Positions 14,377 to 20,186 of a stretch of DNA of 20,186 nt are shown here, piece by piece; the stretch's first letter is position 1; each line of letters begins with the position of its first letter. The DNA is from JAVBNJ01 sp031551625 (GTDB taxonomy: Bacteria; Bacteroidota; Bacteroidia; Bacteroidales; UBA932). The stretch lies in assembly GCA_031551625.1 (NCBI GenBank), contig JAVBNJ010000143.1:1-20186 (forward strand). The letters run 5' to 3'. The notes beneath the pieces were generated by a model. It was not told the DNA's origin. It did not search any database and was given only the letters and a program-made list of their open reading frames with translations. The position numbers and the translations under genes are program-made.

Positions 14377-15639
14377 ATGAAAAAGAATATATATTTATTT
14401 TCTCTACTTTTGTTGCTGGCTGCGGCTTGCGATAAGTACGACGAGTATTACCTCAATGTGCCGTCGTATGGCGAGTATTCGTTAGCGGGCGAAACAAAGT
14501 TATTGACCGATCAATCGAAAATGACGATGGAAGGTATCTACCGTGTGACGCGTGGTAACGAAATGCTTGGCGACACGGTGGTGCTGAAGTGGACGAGCAA
14601 GAACCAGTTGTTAAGTGTTTTCGGTCGCAAACAAGGCGTGTACTGCGTGATGGAAGGCGGTTACCTCGATTCACTGGTGCTTTTCGAAGGCTACTGGCGT
14701 TATGCATTGAGCGACAACACAGGCTTGCTGCGTTTCTATATCAAAGATACGGAAGGCGGACGTAGCGTGATAAACGGTGAAGAGAACACGGGGATTATTT
14801 TACGCGGTGCCTATTTTAATGGTAACGGAATGAATGGTGTGTTGGAGTTGGTGCGTATCCAAACATTCACTGCAAAATTGCGCAATAGTAAATTTGCCGT
14901 AATGGCGCACCGTGCCGGAGGACGTACTGCGGATAAACTGCCGGTGTCCGAAAATTCATGTGCCATGGTAAACTTTACAGAACGATTGGGCTCCAACGGT
15001 ATTGAGATTGATGTGCAAATTACGAAAGACGGTGTGCCGGTACTTTACCACGACAACGACATCAACATTCGCCTTACGCAGAAAGGGCCGGTGATGGGGC
15101 CGCTGACCGGTTATACATTCCAGCAATTGCGTACGATGGTGAAATTATACCATGGCGAACCCATCCCTACATTGCGTGAAATGCTTGATACGGTACTATA
15201 CAATACTAATTTACGTTACGTGTGGCTTGATAACAAAGAACCCGAGTCGTTAGCCTACATTGCCCCGATACAGCAGGAATACTTGGCTAAAGCGCAAGCC
15301 ATGGGGCGCGAGTTGTACATTGTGATGGGTTTGCCCGACAAGGCGCGGGTTGATGCGTACCTTGCATTGCCCGATCGTCAAAATATTCCGGCATTGTGCG
15401 AAGTATCGGTCGACGAAGTGGAACGTTCCAATGCAAAAGTTTATGCACCGCGCTGGACAATGGGTATTCAAACATCGGCTGTGCAACAGATGCACAACGA
15501 AAATCGTTTTTGTTTTGTGTGGACGCTCGACGATCCGCAGTTTATGCGCGAGTTTATCTTGCAAGGCCAGTTCGATGGCATATTAACCAATTATCCTACA
15601 CTTTTATCGTATTACCACTATGTCTATCACAACAACTAA
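14377..15639 (+). CDS. Glycerophosphodiester phosphodiesterase-type lipoprotein with extra N-terminal domain
   Basis: A 420-residue lipoprotein: LLAAAC at 13-18 is a lipobox, so Cys18 would be lipidated. The C-terminal part (about 172-420) is a GDPD domain, which hydrolyses glycerophosphodiesters or related phosphodiesters to an alcohol and a phosphate ester. Catalytic and metal-binding residues are in place: AHRAGG (His178, Arg179), SENS (Glu192), IEIDVQITKDG (Glu210, Asp212), LYHDND (His225, Asp226), and the closing FDGILTNYP. Between the lipobox and this domain lie about 150 residues of beta-rich sequence without a family I recognise. It is flanked by two beta-barrel genes, 41 bases before it and 1 base after it. 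Phospholipid head-group or teichoic-like substrate breakdown at the envelope is likely; the true substrate is unknown. Confidence 0.85.
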   Translation: MKKNIYLFSLLLLLAAACDKYDEYYLNVPSYGEYSLAGETKLLTDQSKMTMEGIYRVTRGNEMLGDTVVLKWTSKNQLLSVFGRKQGVYCVMEGGYLDSLVLFEGYWRYALSDNTGLLRFYIKDTEGGRSVINGEENTGIILRGAYFNGNGMNGVLELVRIQTFTAKLRNSKFAVMAHRAGGRTADKLPVSENSCAMVNFTERLGSNGIEIDVQITKDGVPVLYHDNDINIRLTQKGPVMGPLTGYTFQQLRTMVKLYHGEPIPTLREMLDTVLYNTNLRYVWLDNKEPESLAYIAPIQQEYLAKAQAMGRELYIVMGLPDKARVDAYLALPDRQNIPALCEVSVDEVERSNAKVYAPRWTMGIQTSAVQQMHNENRFCFVWTLDDPQFMREFILQGQFDGILTNYPTLLSYYHYVYHNN

Positions 15640-15640
15640 A

Positions 15641-16309
15641 ATGCAGATGATCTTAGATAGAAAACAGCTATTGGATATTAGATATTGGATATTTGTTGTT
15701 TTGCTTATACTTCTGGCAGCACCTGCTTTGCAGGCACAAGAGGCTGCTGAAGCAACAACAATGCCTGCTCCAACAAAATATGGCAATACGCTGACACTGG
15801 TGGCGGGCGTGGGCTACAACCGCTACATTAACGATTTGAAAAACCTGCCACCCGATGCAAAGGTGTATAGTAACCGTTATGCCGCTTCGTTCAAACTCTA
15901 CTGGGAACCGTTGTACCGTGTGAAATTTGGTATAGAGAGTGGTTTTTATTCGGTGTATAAAGTGAAAGGCACATATTATGATGAGAATGGCCTCAATCCA
16001 CAGGAAGTAAAATCGTACCTTAATGTTATTCCATTATATTTTAGCGTATCGACCCGCGTTTGGGATGAATTGTATGCCACGGTGGGCGTGGGTTGGGCCG
16101 ATATGATATACGGAAATAGCGGCTTGGGTAATGACGTGGGTGTGTCGCAATTTAGCCTCGAAGATTATTCGTTTTCCCTTTCGTACTACGTGCCCGTTAA
16201 TCAAAACCTGAAGCTGGGTATCGAAACCACGTACATGAAAATCGGCAAAACCGAAGACGACATGATTTCGGCGCAGTTCTCGTTGATGTATAAAATTTTC
16301 AGGTGGTAA
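15641..16309 (+). CDS. Predicted outer membrane beta-barrel protein (porin-like fold)
   Basis: A 222-residue exported protein that begins one base after the stop of the lipoprotein gene. An alternative ATG at 15620 would overlap that gene by 20 bases. The hydrophobic segment YWIFVVLLILLAAPALQAQ is a signal peptide. The mature part consists of strand-like segments (LTLVAGVGYNRYI, AASFKLYWEPLYRVKFGIESGFYSVY, LNVIPLYFSVSTRV, LYATVGVGW, FSLSYYVPV, LKLGIETTYMKIG, SAQFSLMYKIFRW) ending in a C-terminal Trp, as expected for a substrate of the BAM barrel-assembly machinery. About eight strands, like small outer membrane barrels. Function unknown. Tight coupling to the GDPD lipoprotein suggests translational linkage and shared function. 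The signal-peptide region is partly encoded by an 11-bp direct repeat. Confidence 0.75.
   Translation: MQMILDRKQLLDIRYWIFVVLLILLAAPALQAQEAAEATTMPAPTKYGNTLTLVAGVGYNRYINDLKNLPPDAKVYSNRYAASFKLYWEPLYRVKFGIESGFYSVYKVKGTYYDENGLNPQEVKSYLNVIPLYFSVSTRVWDELYATVGVGWADMIYGNSGLGNDVGVSQFSLEDYSFSLSYYVPVNQNLKLGIETTYMKIGKTEDDMISAQFSLMYKIFRW
15669..15693 (+). repeat. Direct repeat inside the signal-peptide coding region
   Basis: TATTGGATATT occurs at 15669-15679 and again at 15683-15693, separated by AGA and a T. It encodes part of LLDIRYWIF. Similar TTAGATATTGG runs are, as I recall, frequent in Bacteroidota intergenic DNA, so a dispersed repeat may have been captured by the gene's 5' end. Confidence 0.5.
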
Positions 16310-16395
16310 AAATTAGTTTAAGGATTTGAAAAATCAAAAGTGCTAAAAAACGCTGTTTCATTTGAAATGATTAGAATAACGTCTTTTCGTCGCAT

Positions 16396-16959
16396 TTAAT
16401 AGGAAATAAAAACTTCTACTATCTTTTCAGCTTCTAGTAAAGCCTTTTCCAATACATCGTTTACCAGCACCACATCAAATTGCGAAGCATACGATAGTTC
16501 TTCCCGTGCTTTATCGACCCGGCAAGTAATGGCATCGGCCGAATCGGTGCCGCGGCATTGTAACCGTTTTTGCAGTTCTTCAATCGACGGTGGCTGGATA
16601 AATACGGCCAGCGCTTGCTCGCCGAAAATCTTTTTTACATTCACCCCACCTTTTACATCAATGTCGCATACCATTATGTGCCCTTTACTCCAGATTCGTT
16701 CTACTTCGCTTCGTGGTGTCCCGTAATACTTTTCTGGATATACTTCTTCCCATTCGAGCATTTCGCCACGTGCAATTTTTTCGCGGAACGCTTCGGGTGT
16801 CAAAAAATAATAATCGATCCCGTCTTTCTCCATACCGCGTGGGGTGCGGGTAGTAGCCGATATTGAAAATTCCAGTTGAGGAAATTTTTTCAGCAGGTGG
16901 TGAGTGATAGTTGTCTTACCAGAGCCTGATGGTGCGGAGAGGATTAGTATTTTATTCAT
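16396..16959 (-). CDS. gmk: Guanylate kinase
   Basis: A 187-residue kinase that phosphorylates GMP to GDP with ATP, a cytoplasmic step of guanine nucleotide synthesis. The P-loop APSGSGKTT (9-17) is intact and follows the N-terminal strand MNKILILS. The GMP-binding region shows SATTRTPRGMEKDGIDYYFL (34-53), GEMLEWEEVYPEKYYGTPRSEV (65-86) and the CDIDVKGG segment near 98-105. Arginines of the lid (LQKRLQCRG...AITCRVDKAREEL) are present. Length is normal for the family. The ATG at 16959 is the natural start. The gene is convergent with the barrel gene ending at 16309; the 86-base gap between them shows no strong terminator. Confidence 0.95.
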   Translation of the reverse strand: MNKILILSAPSGSGKTTITHHLLKKFPQLEFSISATTRTPRGMEKDGIDYYFLTPEAFREKIARGEMLEWEEVYPEKYYGTPRSEVERIWSKGHIMVCDIDVKGGVNVKKIFGEQALAVFIQPPSIEELQKRLQCRGTDSADAITCRVDKAREELSYASQFDVVLVNDVLEKALLEAEKIVEVFISY

Positions 16960-16976
16960 TTTTTCGAAGGTGAAAG

Positions 16977-17043
16977 GGTGAAAAGGAACAGGGGTGAAAG
17001 GGAACTATACTGTTGGCGCCAACAACCCTTTTATCTTTTCACC
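16977..17043. repeat. Nested palindromic element between gap and gmk
   Basis: GGTGAAAAG 16977-16985 pairs with CTTTTCACC 17035-17043, AAAGGG 16997-17002 with CCCTTT near 17026-17031, and the centre is a perfect 14-bp palindrome TGTTGGCGCCAACA at 17011-17024. GGTGAAA is also repeated in direct orientation at 16969, 16977 and about 16993. There is no ORF. The central palindrome could be a protein-binding site. Confidence 0.65.
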
Positions 17044-17068
17044 GTTGAACCATTTTACCAATTTATTT

Positions 17069-17105
17069 AAAAAAGAGGTGAAAAGCATTAAGCCTCCCAC
17101 CTCTT
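17069..17105 (-). terminator. Intrinsic terminator of the gap gene
   Basis: AAGAGGTG 17073-17080 pairs perfectly with CACCTCTT 17098-17105. On the minus strand the hairpin is followed by a run of six T (17069-17074, partly in the stem). It starts about 20 bases past the gap stop codon, in the right orientation. Confidence 0.75.
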
Positions 17106-17125
17106 GCAATAATTCACGTAAGGTG

Positions 17126-18133
17126 CTATTTAACTGTGGCCATGTGGGCAATCAGTTCCAACACTTTGTTAGAGTATCCCCATTCGTTGTCGTACCACGA
17201 AACGAGTTTCACGAAATTCGGGTTGAGGGCAATACCGGCTTTGGCATCGAATACCGATGTGCGTTTCTCGTGAATAAAATCGCTCGATACTACTTCATCT
17301 TCAGTATAACCCAACACACCTTTCAATTCGCCATCAGCCGCTTTCTTGATAACCGCTTTGATTTCGTCGTATGTAGCCGCTTTCTCGATGCGGCAAGTTA
17401 AATCAACTACCGACACATCAAGTGTCGGCACACGGAACGACATTCCGGTCAGTTTTCCTTTCAATTCGGGGATTACTACGCCTACTGCTTTAGCAGCTCC
17501 AGTGCTCGAAGGAATAATATTTCCACCGGCAGCGCGTCCGCCGCGCCAATCTTTCATCGACGGGCCGTCAACGGTTTTTTGCGTAGCAGTAGTTGCGTGT
17601 ACTGTAGTCATCAAGCCTTCCACAATTTTGAAGTTATCGTTGATAACCTTTGCCAGCGGAGCCAAGCAGTTGGTGGTACATGAAGCGTTTGATACGATTG
17701 TTTCGCCTTTGTATATTTTGTGGTTTACACCATACACGAACATCGGGGTATCGTCTTTCGACGGGGCCGACATCACTACGCGCTTTGCACCTGCTTGGAT
17801 ATGTGCCTCTGCTTTTTCTTTCGTCAAGAACAAGCCTGTTGATTCTACTACATATTCAGCACCTACCTCATTCCATTTCAGGTTGGCAGGGTCTTTCTCG
17901 GCAGTTACACGGATTTTTTGTCCATTCACTACCAAGTGACCGTCTTTCACTTCAATCGTACCTTTGAATTGACCATGTACCGTGTCGTAACGCAACATGT
18001 ATACCATGTAATCTACGTCAATCAGGTCGTTGATGCCAACTACTTCAATGTCGTTGCGTTCTTCCATTGCAGCGCGGAACACCAGGCGCCCAATACGGCC
18101 AAAGCCGTTAATACCTACTTTAATTTTTGCCAT
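17126..18133 (-). CDS. gap: Glyceraldehyde-3-phosphate dehydrogenase, NAD-type
   Basis: A 335-residue glycolytic enzyme converting glyceraldehyde 3-phosphate to 1,3-bisphosphoglycerate with NAD. Recognisable parts are the Rossmann start IKVGINGFGRIGRLVFRA (4-21), the acidic residue of the NAD pocket in VGIND (Asp36), the active-site SNASCTTNCLAPL with Cys152, His179 in TTVHATTATQKTVDGPS, and the C-terminal SWYDNEWGYSNKV. The sequence is complete and of usual length. I chose the ATG at 18133 (MAKIKVGING); the frame stays open upstream to 18214 but that part is leader sequence containing the promoter. A TTTG/TATCTTTG promoter precedes it and a clear terminator follows it, so it is probably a single-gene unit. 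Confidence 0.96.
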   Translation of the reverse strand: MAKIKVGINGFGRIGRLVFRAAMEERNDIEVVGINDLIDVDYMVYMLRYDTVHGQFKGTIEVKDGHLVVNGQKIRVTAEKDPANLKWNEVGAEYVVESTGLFLTKEKAEAHIQAGAKRVVMSAPSKDDTPMFVYGVNHKIYKGETIVSNASCTTNCLAPLAKVINDNFKIVEGLMTTVHATTATQKTVDGPSMKDWRGGRAAGGNIIPSSTGAAKAVGVVIPELKGKLTGMSFRVPTLDVSVVDLTCRIEKAATYDEIKAVIKKAADGELKGVLGYTEDEVVSSDFIHEKRTSVFDAKAGIALNPNFVKLVSWYDNEWGYSNKVLELIAHMATVK

Positions 18134-18185
18134 AGCTTTATTATTTTTAATAATTATAAATTTACGTTCAATAGGATTAAGTACA

Positions 18186-18215
18186 CAAAGATACAAAAAA
18201 AATAAGAGGTGCAAA
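18186..18215 (-). promoter_or_regulatory. Promoter of gap
   Basis: On the minus strand TTTG (18212-18215) is followed after 18 bases by TATCTTTG (18186-18193), matching the Bacteroidota -33/-7 pattern with a slightly short spacer. Transcription would start near 18180, giving a leader of about 45 bases. Confidence 0.6.
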
Positions 18216-18243
18216 AACAGGAACGCTTTCGGTTTTATGGATT

Positions 18244-19461
18244 CTACTCGTCGTGGAAAAAGTGTTTCAAAGCTATTGGAGTGGTGATGGTGGTTAGTAC
18301 TCCCATGATAACGAGTATCGAAAAAATTTCCGAATTAATCAGTCCCGACTGGTAAGCAATATTGGCAATCACCAGTTCCATGATGCCACGCGCATTCAGC
18401 CCGATACCAATGGTAAGCGAAACGTGACTGTTAAGGCCGGCCATTTTGGCGCCCAGGAACCCGCCCAGGATTTTTGATATATACGAAACTGCAATTACTG
18501 CAATAAGCAGCCAATAGTTGTGAATGGCCGTAAAATTAAACTCAAGCCCGATGCTTGCAAAGAAAATAGGAGCAAGAAACCCCATCGCCAAGCCGTTGGT
18601 GGTATTGTGTATAGCGTTTAGATGCGGTTTCCCTACAATGTTTTCGCTAAGAAGCATGGCGCCGAAAAAGGCGCCGACAATAAAATGAAAGCCGAGTAAT
18701 TCGGTGATGCTGGCAAAAATTAGAATGAACGCAAAGAAGATGGCGAACAGCGATTCCTTGCCTTTCAGCACTGCGAGCACATCGTTGAGTTTGTTTTCGA
18801 TATAGTTGTCCCGCTTCGAAATTTTTTTAATTAGATAATAGCTCAATGCAAGGACAAGTACAAATGCTACGAGCTTCAGCAGCGAAATAGCCGACACGGT
18901 AATTATCGACGTCATCGTCATGTCCGAGTCATTGATGTTGAGGATAACCCCCAGTATTGTCAATGCCAGTACATCGTCGAGAATCGAAACGGAAATTATT
19001 TTCTGTCCGGTAGCCGTGTTTATTTTTCCTAAATCCATTAAAATGCGAACGCTCACAGGCAGTGCTGTGATAGCGATACAGAGCCCGATGAACACCGTTG
19101 TCATTACTTTGGTGCCAAAGAGATAACCAACGAGGAAACCGCTGAGAATGGGCAGGAAGAAAGCCATGATGGAAATAATAAGATTTTTCCCGCGAATGGA
19201 TTTGATTATATCGTCGATATTTATTTCCAGTCCGGCAATAATTACCAACAGAAAAATACCCAGCTCAGCAATGATTTGTATTTCGTGTGTCGGTTGGATA
19301 ACGTTGAATAAGCTTGGCCCTAGAATGATACCTGCCAAAATTTCGCCAATCATGGACGGTTGCTTAAACCGCTCGAACAACTCGCCCAACAACCGTGCGG
19401 CTACCAATAGTATCAACAGGTTGGCAAAAAGGGGAAGTCCGAGGTTAACAGCGTCGCTCAT
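18244..19461 (-). CDS. Cation:proton antiporter, CPA2 family (Na+/H+ exchanger type)
   Basis: A 405-residue inner-membrane exchanger with about 12 to 13 hydrophobic segments, expected to swap Na+ or K+ for H+. Family signs are FKQPSMIGEILAGIILGPSLF (32-52), LGIFLLVIIAGLEINIDD (67-84), ITALPVSVRILMDLG (131-145) with its unwound-helix pattern, and the ion-site motif ISVSILDDVLAL (Asp162-Asp163). The C-terminal GIGLNARGIMELVIANIAYQSG is also typical. A double Asp resembles electrogenic members such as NapA. The protein stops right after the last membrane segment, so the RCK/TrkA-N domain of Kef-type systems is absent. It starts 40 bases downstream of a TATCTTTG box. Ion specificity cannot be read from the sequence. 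Confidence 0.9.
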   Translation of the reverse strand: MSDAVNLGLPLFANLLILLVAARLLGELFERFKQPSMIGEILAGIILGPSLFNVIQPTHEIQIIAELGIFLLVIIAGLEINIDDIIKSIRGKNLIISIMAFFLPILSGFLVGYLFGTKVMTTVFIGLCIAITALPVSVRILMDLGKINTATGQKIISVSILDDVLALTILGVILNINDSDMTMTSIITVSAISLLKLVAFVLVLALSYYLIKKISKRDNYIENKLNDVLAVLKGKESLFAIFFAFILIFASITELLGFHFIVGAFFGAMLLSENIVGKPHLNAIHNTTNGLAMGFLAPIFFASIGLEFNFTAIHNYWLLIAVIAVSYISKILGGFLGAKMAGLNSHVSLTIGIGLNARGIMELVIANIAYQSGLINSEIFSILVIMGVLTTITTPIALKHFFHDE

Positions 19462-19501
19462 GCTGATCGTAATTTTTAAGTTGATGCGTAAACATATTTA
19501 A

Positions 19502-19509
19502 CAAAGATA
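19502..19509 (-). promoter_or_regulatory. -7 promoter box of the antiporter gene
   Basis: TATCTTTG on the minus strand, a full match to TAnnTTTG, 40 bases before the antiporter start codon and 34 bases past the stop of the flavoprotein gene. No well-spaced -33 element is seen. Confidence 0.55.
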
Positions 19510-19543
19510 CCAAATTTTGGCGCCCTTGATTTGTTCGTGAAGT

Positions 19544-20186
19544 TTATTGTTGAATAAAAAAATTTCCTCCGGCTATATACCCACTGGCAAAAGCCCAATG
19601 GATATTGTAACCGCCTAACTTGCCGGCAATATCGAGCACTTCTCCGGCAAAAAATAATTGAGGGACCAATAAACTTTCCATTGTTTTGGGATTTATTTGT
19701 GAAGTATCCACCCCGCCTTTTGTTGTTTCGGCTTTTAAGAAACTTTCTGTTCCGGTTGGTTGTACAGAAAAAGAATGTATTTTTTCGGCTATCTCCATCC
19801 TGTCTTTTTTGTTTAATGCTGCAATTTTTTTTGCAATTAATTTTTCCGGTAAAATGGCTTGCAGCAACCGGTCGGGCAAGAAACGGGAAAATAAAGTTTT
19901 TACTTGCAATTTTCCACTATCCGGCAAATCCATAAGTGCTATGGAATTTTCCGAAGGCAAAAAATCAAGAGAAATGAAATCTTCTTTTTCCCAACAACAA
20001 GAAAGTTGAAATATAGCCGGGCCGCTTAGTCCCTTATGTGTAAATAATAACGGCTCTACTACTTCCATTTTTTTTGCAATAGAAGCTTTTACCGGTAGAC
20101 TAATGCCTTGCAAGTTGCGCAATGTGGAATTCGGTTGTAATACTAATCCGACAAGCGCCGGTTTTACGGGAATAATTTTATGGCCG
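19544..20186 (-). CDS. NAD(P)/FAD-dependent oxidoreductase, HI0933/BaiN-like, C-terminal part (partial)
   Basis: The 5' end lies beyond the right edge; about 213 C-terminal residues are seen. The frame is open to the edge and begins GHKIIPVKPALVGL, the conserved start of the middle domain in HI0933-type flavoproteins, so a TTG start at 20122 should not be used. Further family features are EPLLFTHKGLSGPAIFQLS, the ETTKGGVDTSQINPKTMES segment, and the FAD-contacting end LFFAGEVLDIAGKLGGYNIHWAFASGYIAG. The family includes poorly characterised flavin reductases, one member of which (BaiN) takes part in bile acid dehydroxylation; the substrate here is unknown. The DNA is more AT-rich than that of gap and def. 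It is upstream of the antiporter on the same strand with 82 bases between them. Confidence 0.88.
   Translation of the reverse strand, partial: GHKIIPVKPALVGLVLQPNSTLRNLQGISLPVKASIAKKMEVVEPLLFTHKGLSGPAIFQLSCCWEKEDFISLDFLPSENSIALMDLPDSGKLQVKTLFSRFLPDRLLQAILPEKLIAKKIAALNKKDRMEIAEKIHSFSVQPTGTESFLKAETTKGGVDTSQINPKTMESLLVPQLFFAGEVLDIAGKLGGYNIHWAFASGYIAGGNFFIQQ

Noticed and set aside
17346..17939. 197-residue plus-strand ORF opposite gap
   Set aside because: Shadow of the highly conserved gap sequence; no independent evidence.
18134..18214. 27-residue N-terminal extension of gap
   Set aside because: This DNA holds the promoter and leader, and the normal GAPDH start MAKIKVGING is at 18133.
1..20186. 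CRISPR array, prophage or transposon genes
   Set aside because: No regularly spaced direct repeats and no cas, integrase, transposase or phage structural proteins are visible in any frame.

Overview
The window looks like a chromosomal stretch of a Bacteroidota bacterium. The support is a TonB-dependent receptor with an N-terminal carboxypeptidase-regulatory-like domain, a DUF4861 protein, Bacteroidota-type housekeeping genes (tex, def, ruvX, gmk, gap), and several matches to the Bacteroidota promoter pattern (TAnnTTTG near -7, sometimes TTTG near -33) instead of sigma70-type boxes. No rRNA, tRNA, CRISPR array, transposase or integrase gene was found.

Layout. (1) 1-1350 is an AT-rich, accessory-looking flank: a gene remnant running off the left edge with two in-frame TGA codons, a 141-bp multiply folded element resembling an integron attC site, and an unknown helical protein whose stop codon lies inside that element. 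(2) 1354-5469 (minus) holds tex and a CLC-type chloride protein with CBS domains, separated by a 166-bp fold-back repeat. (3) 5791-9370 (plus) is a probable hexuronate operon: two adjacent palindromes over a promoter, an ExuT-like MFS transporter, a short-chain dehydrogenase and a secreted DUF4861 protein. (4) 9363-12260 (plus) is a probable metal-uptake pair: a small histidine-rich membrane/secreted protein and a TonB-dependent receptor with a CxxC in its plug. A promoter followed at once by a terminator-like hairpin precedes the pair. (5) 12505-13546 (minus) holds peptide deformylase and RuvX. (6) 13604-16309 (plus) is a three-gene envelope cluster: beta-barrel protein, glycerophosphodiesterase-type lipoprotein, beta-barrel protein. 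(7) 16396-20186 (minus) holds guanylate kinase, glyceraldehyde-3-phosphate dehydrogenase, a CPA2-type cation/proton antiporter and the 3' part of an HI0933-type flavoprotein.

The most unusual global feature is the intergenic DNA. At least six gaps carry nested inverted repeats built from different sequence words (GTGGCTAA type, CTTTGCGGTTAAA type, ATCCGTC type, TAAATTGTAAATT type, GGTGAAAAG type, GACGATTGAC type). None has a gene of its own, and they look like dispersed non-coding fold-back elements. The strongest functional hypotheses are the His-rich protein/receptor pair, the uronate operon with its double-palindrome operator, and the attC-like element with its decayed neighbour. All functions are inferred from sequence by eye; no database search was possible.
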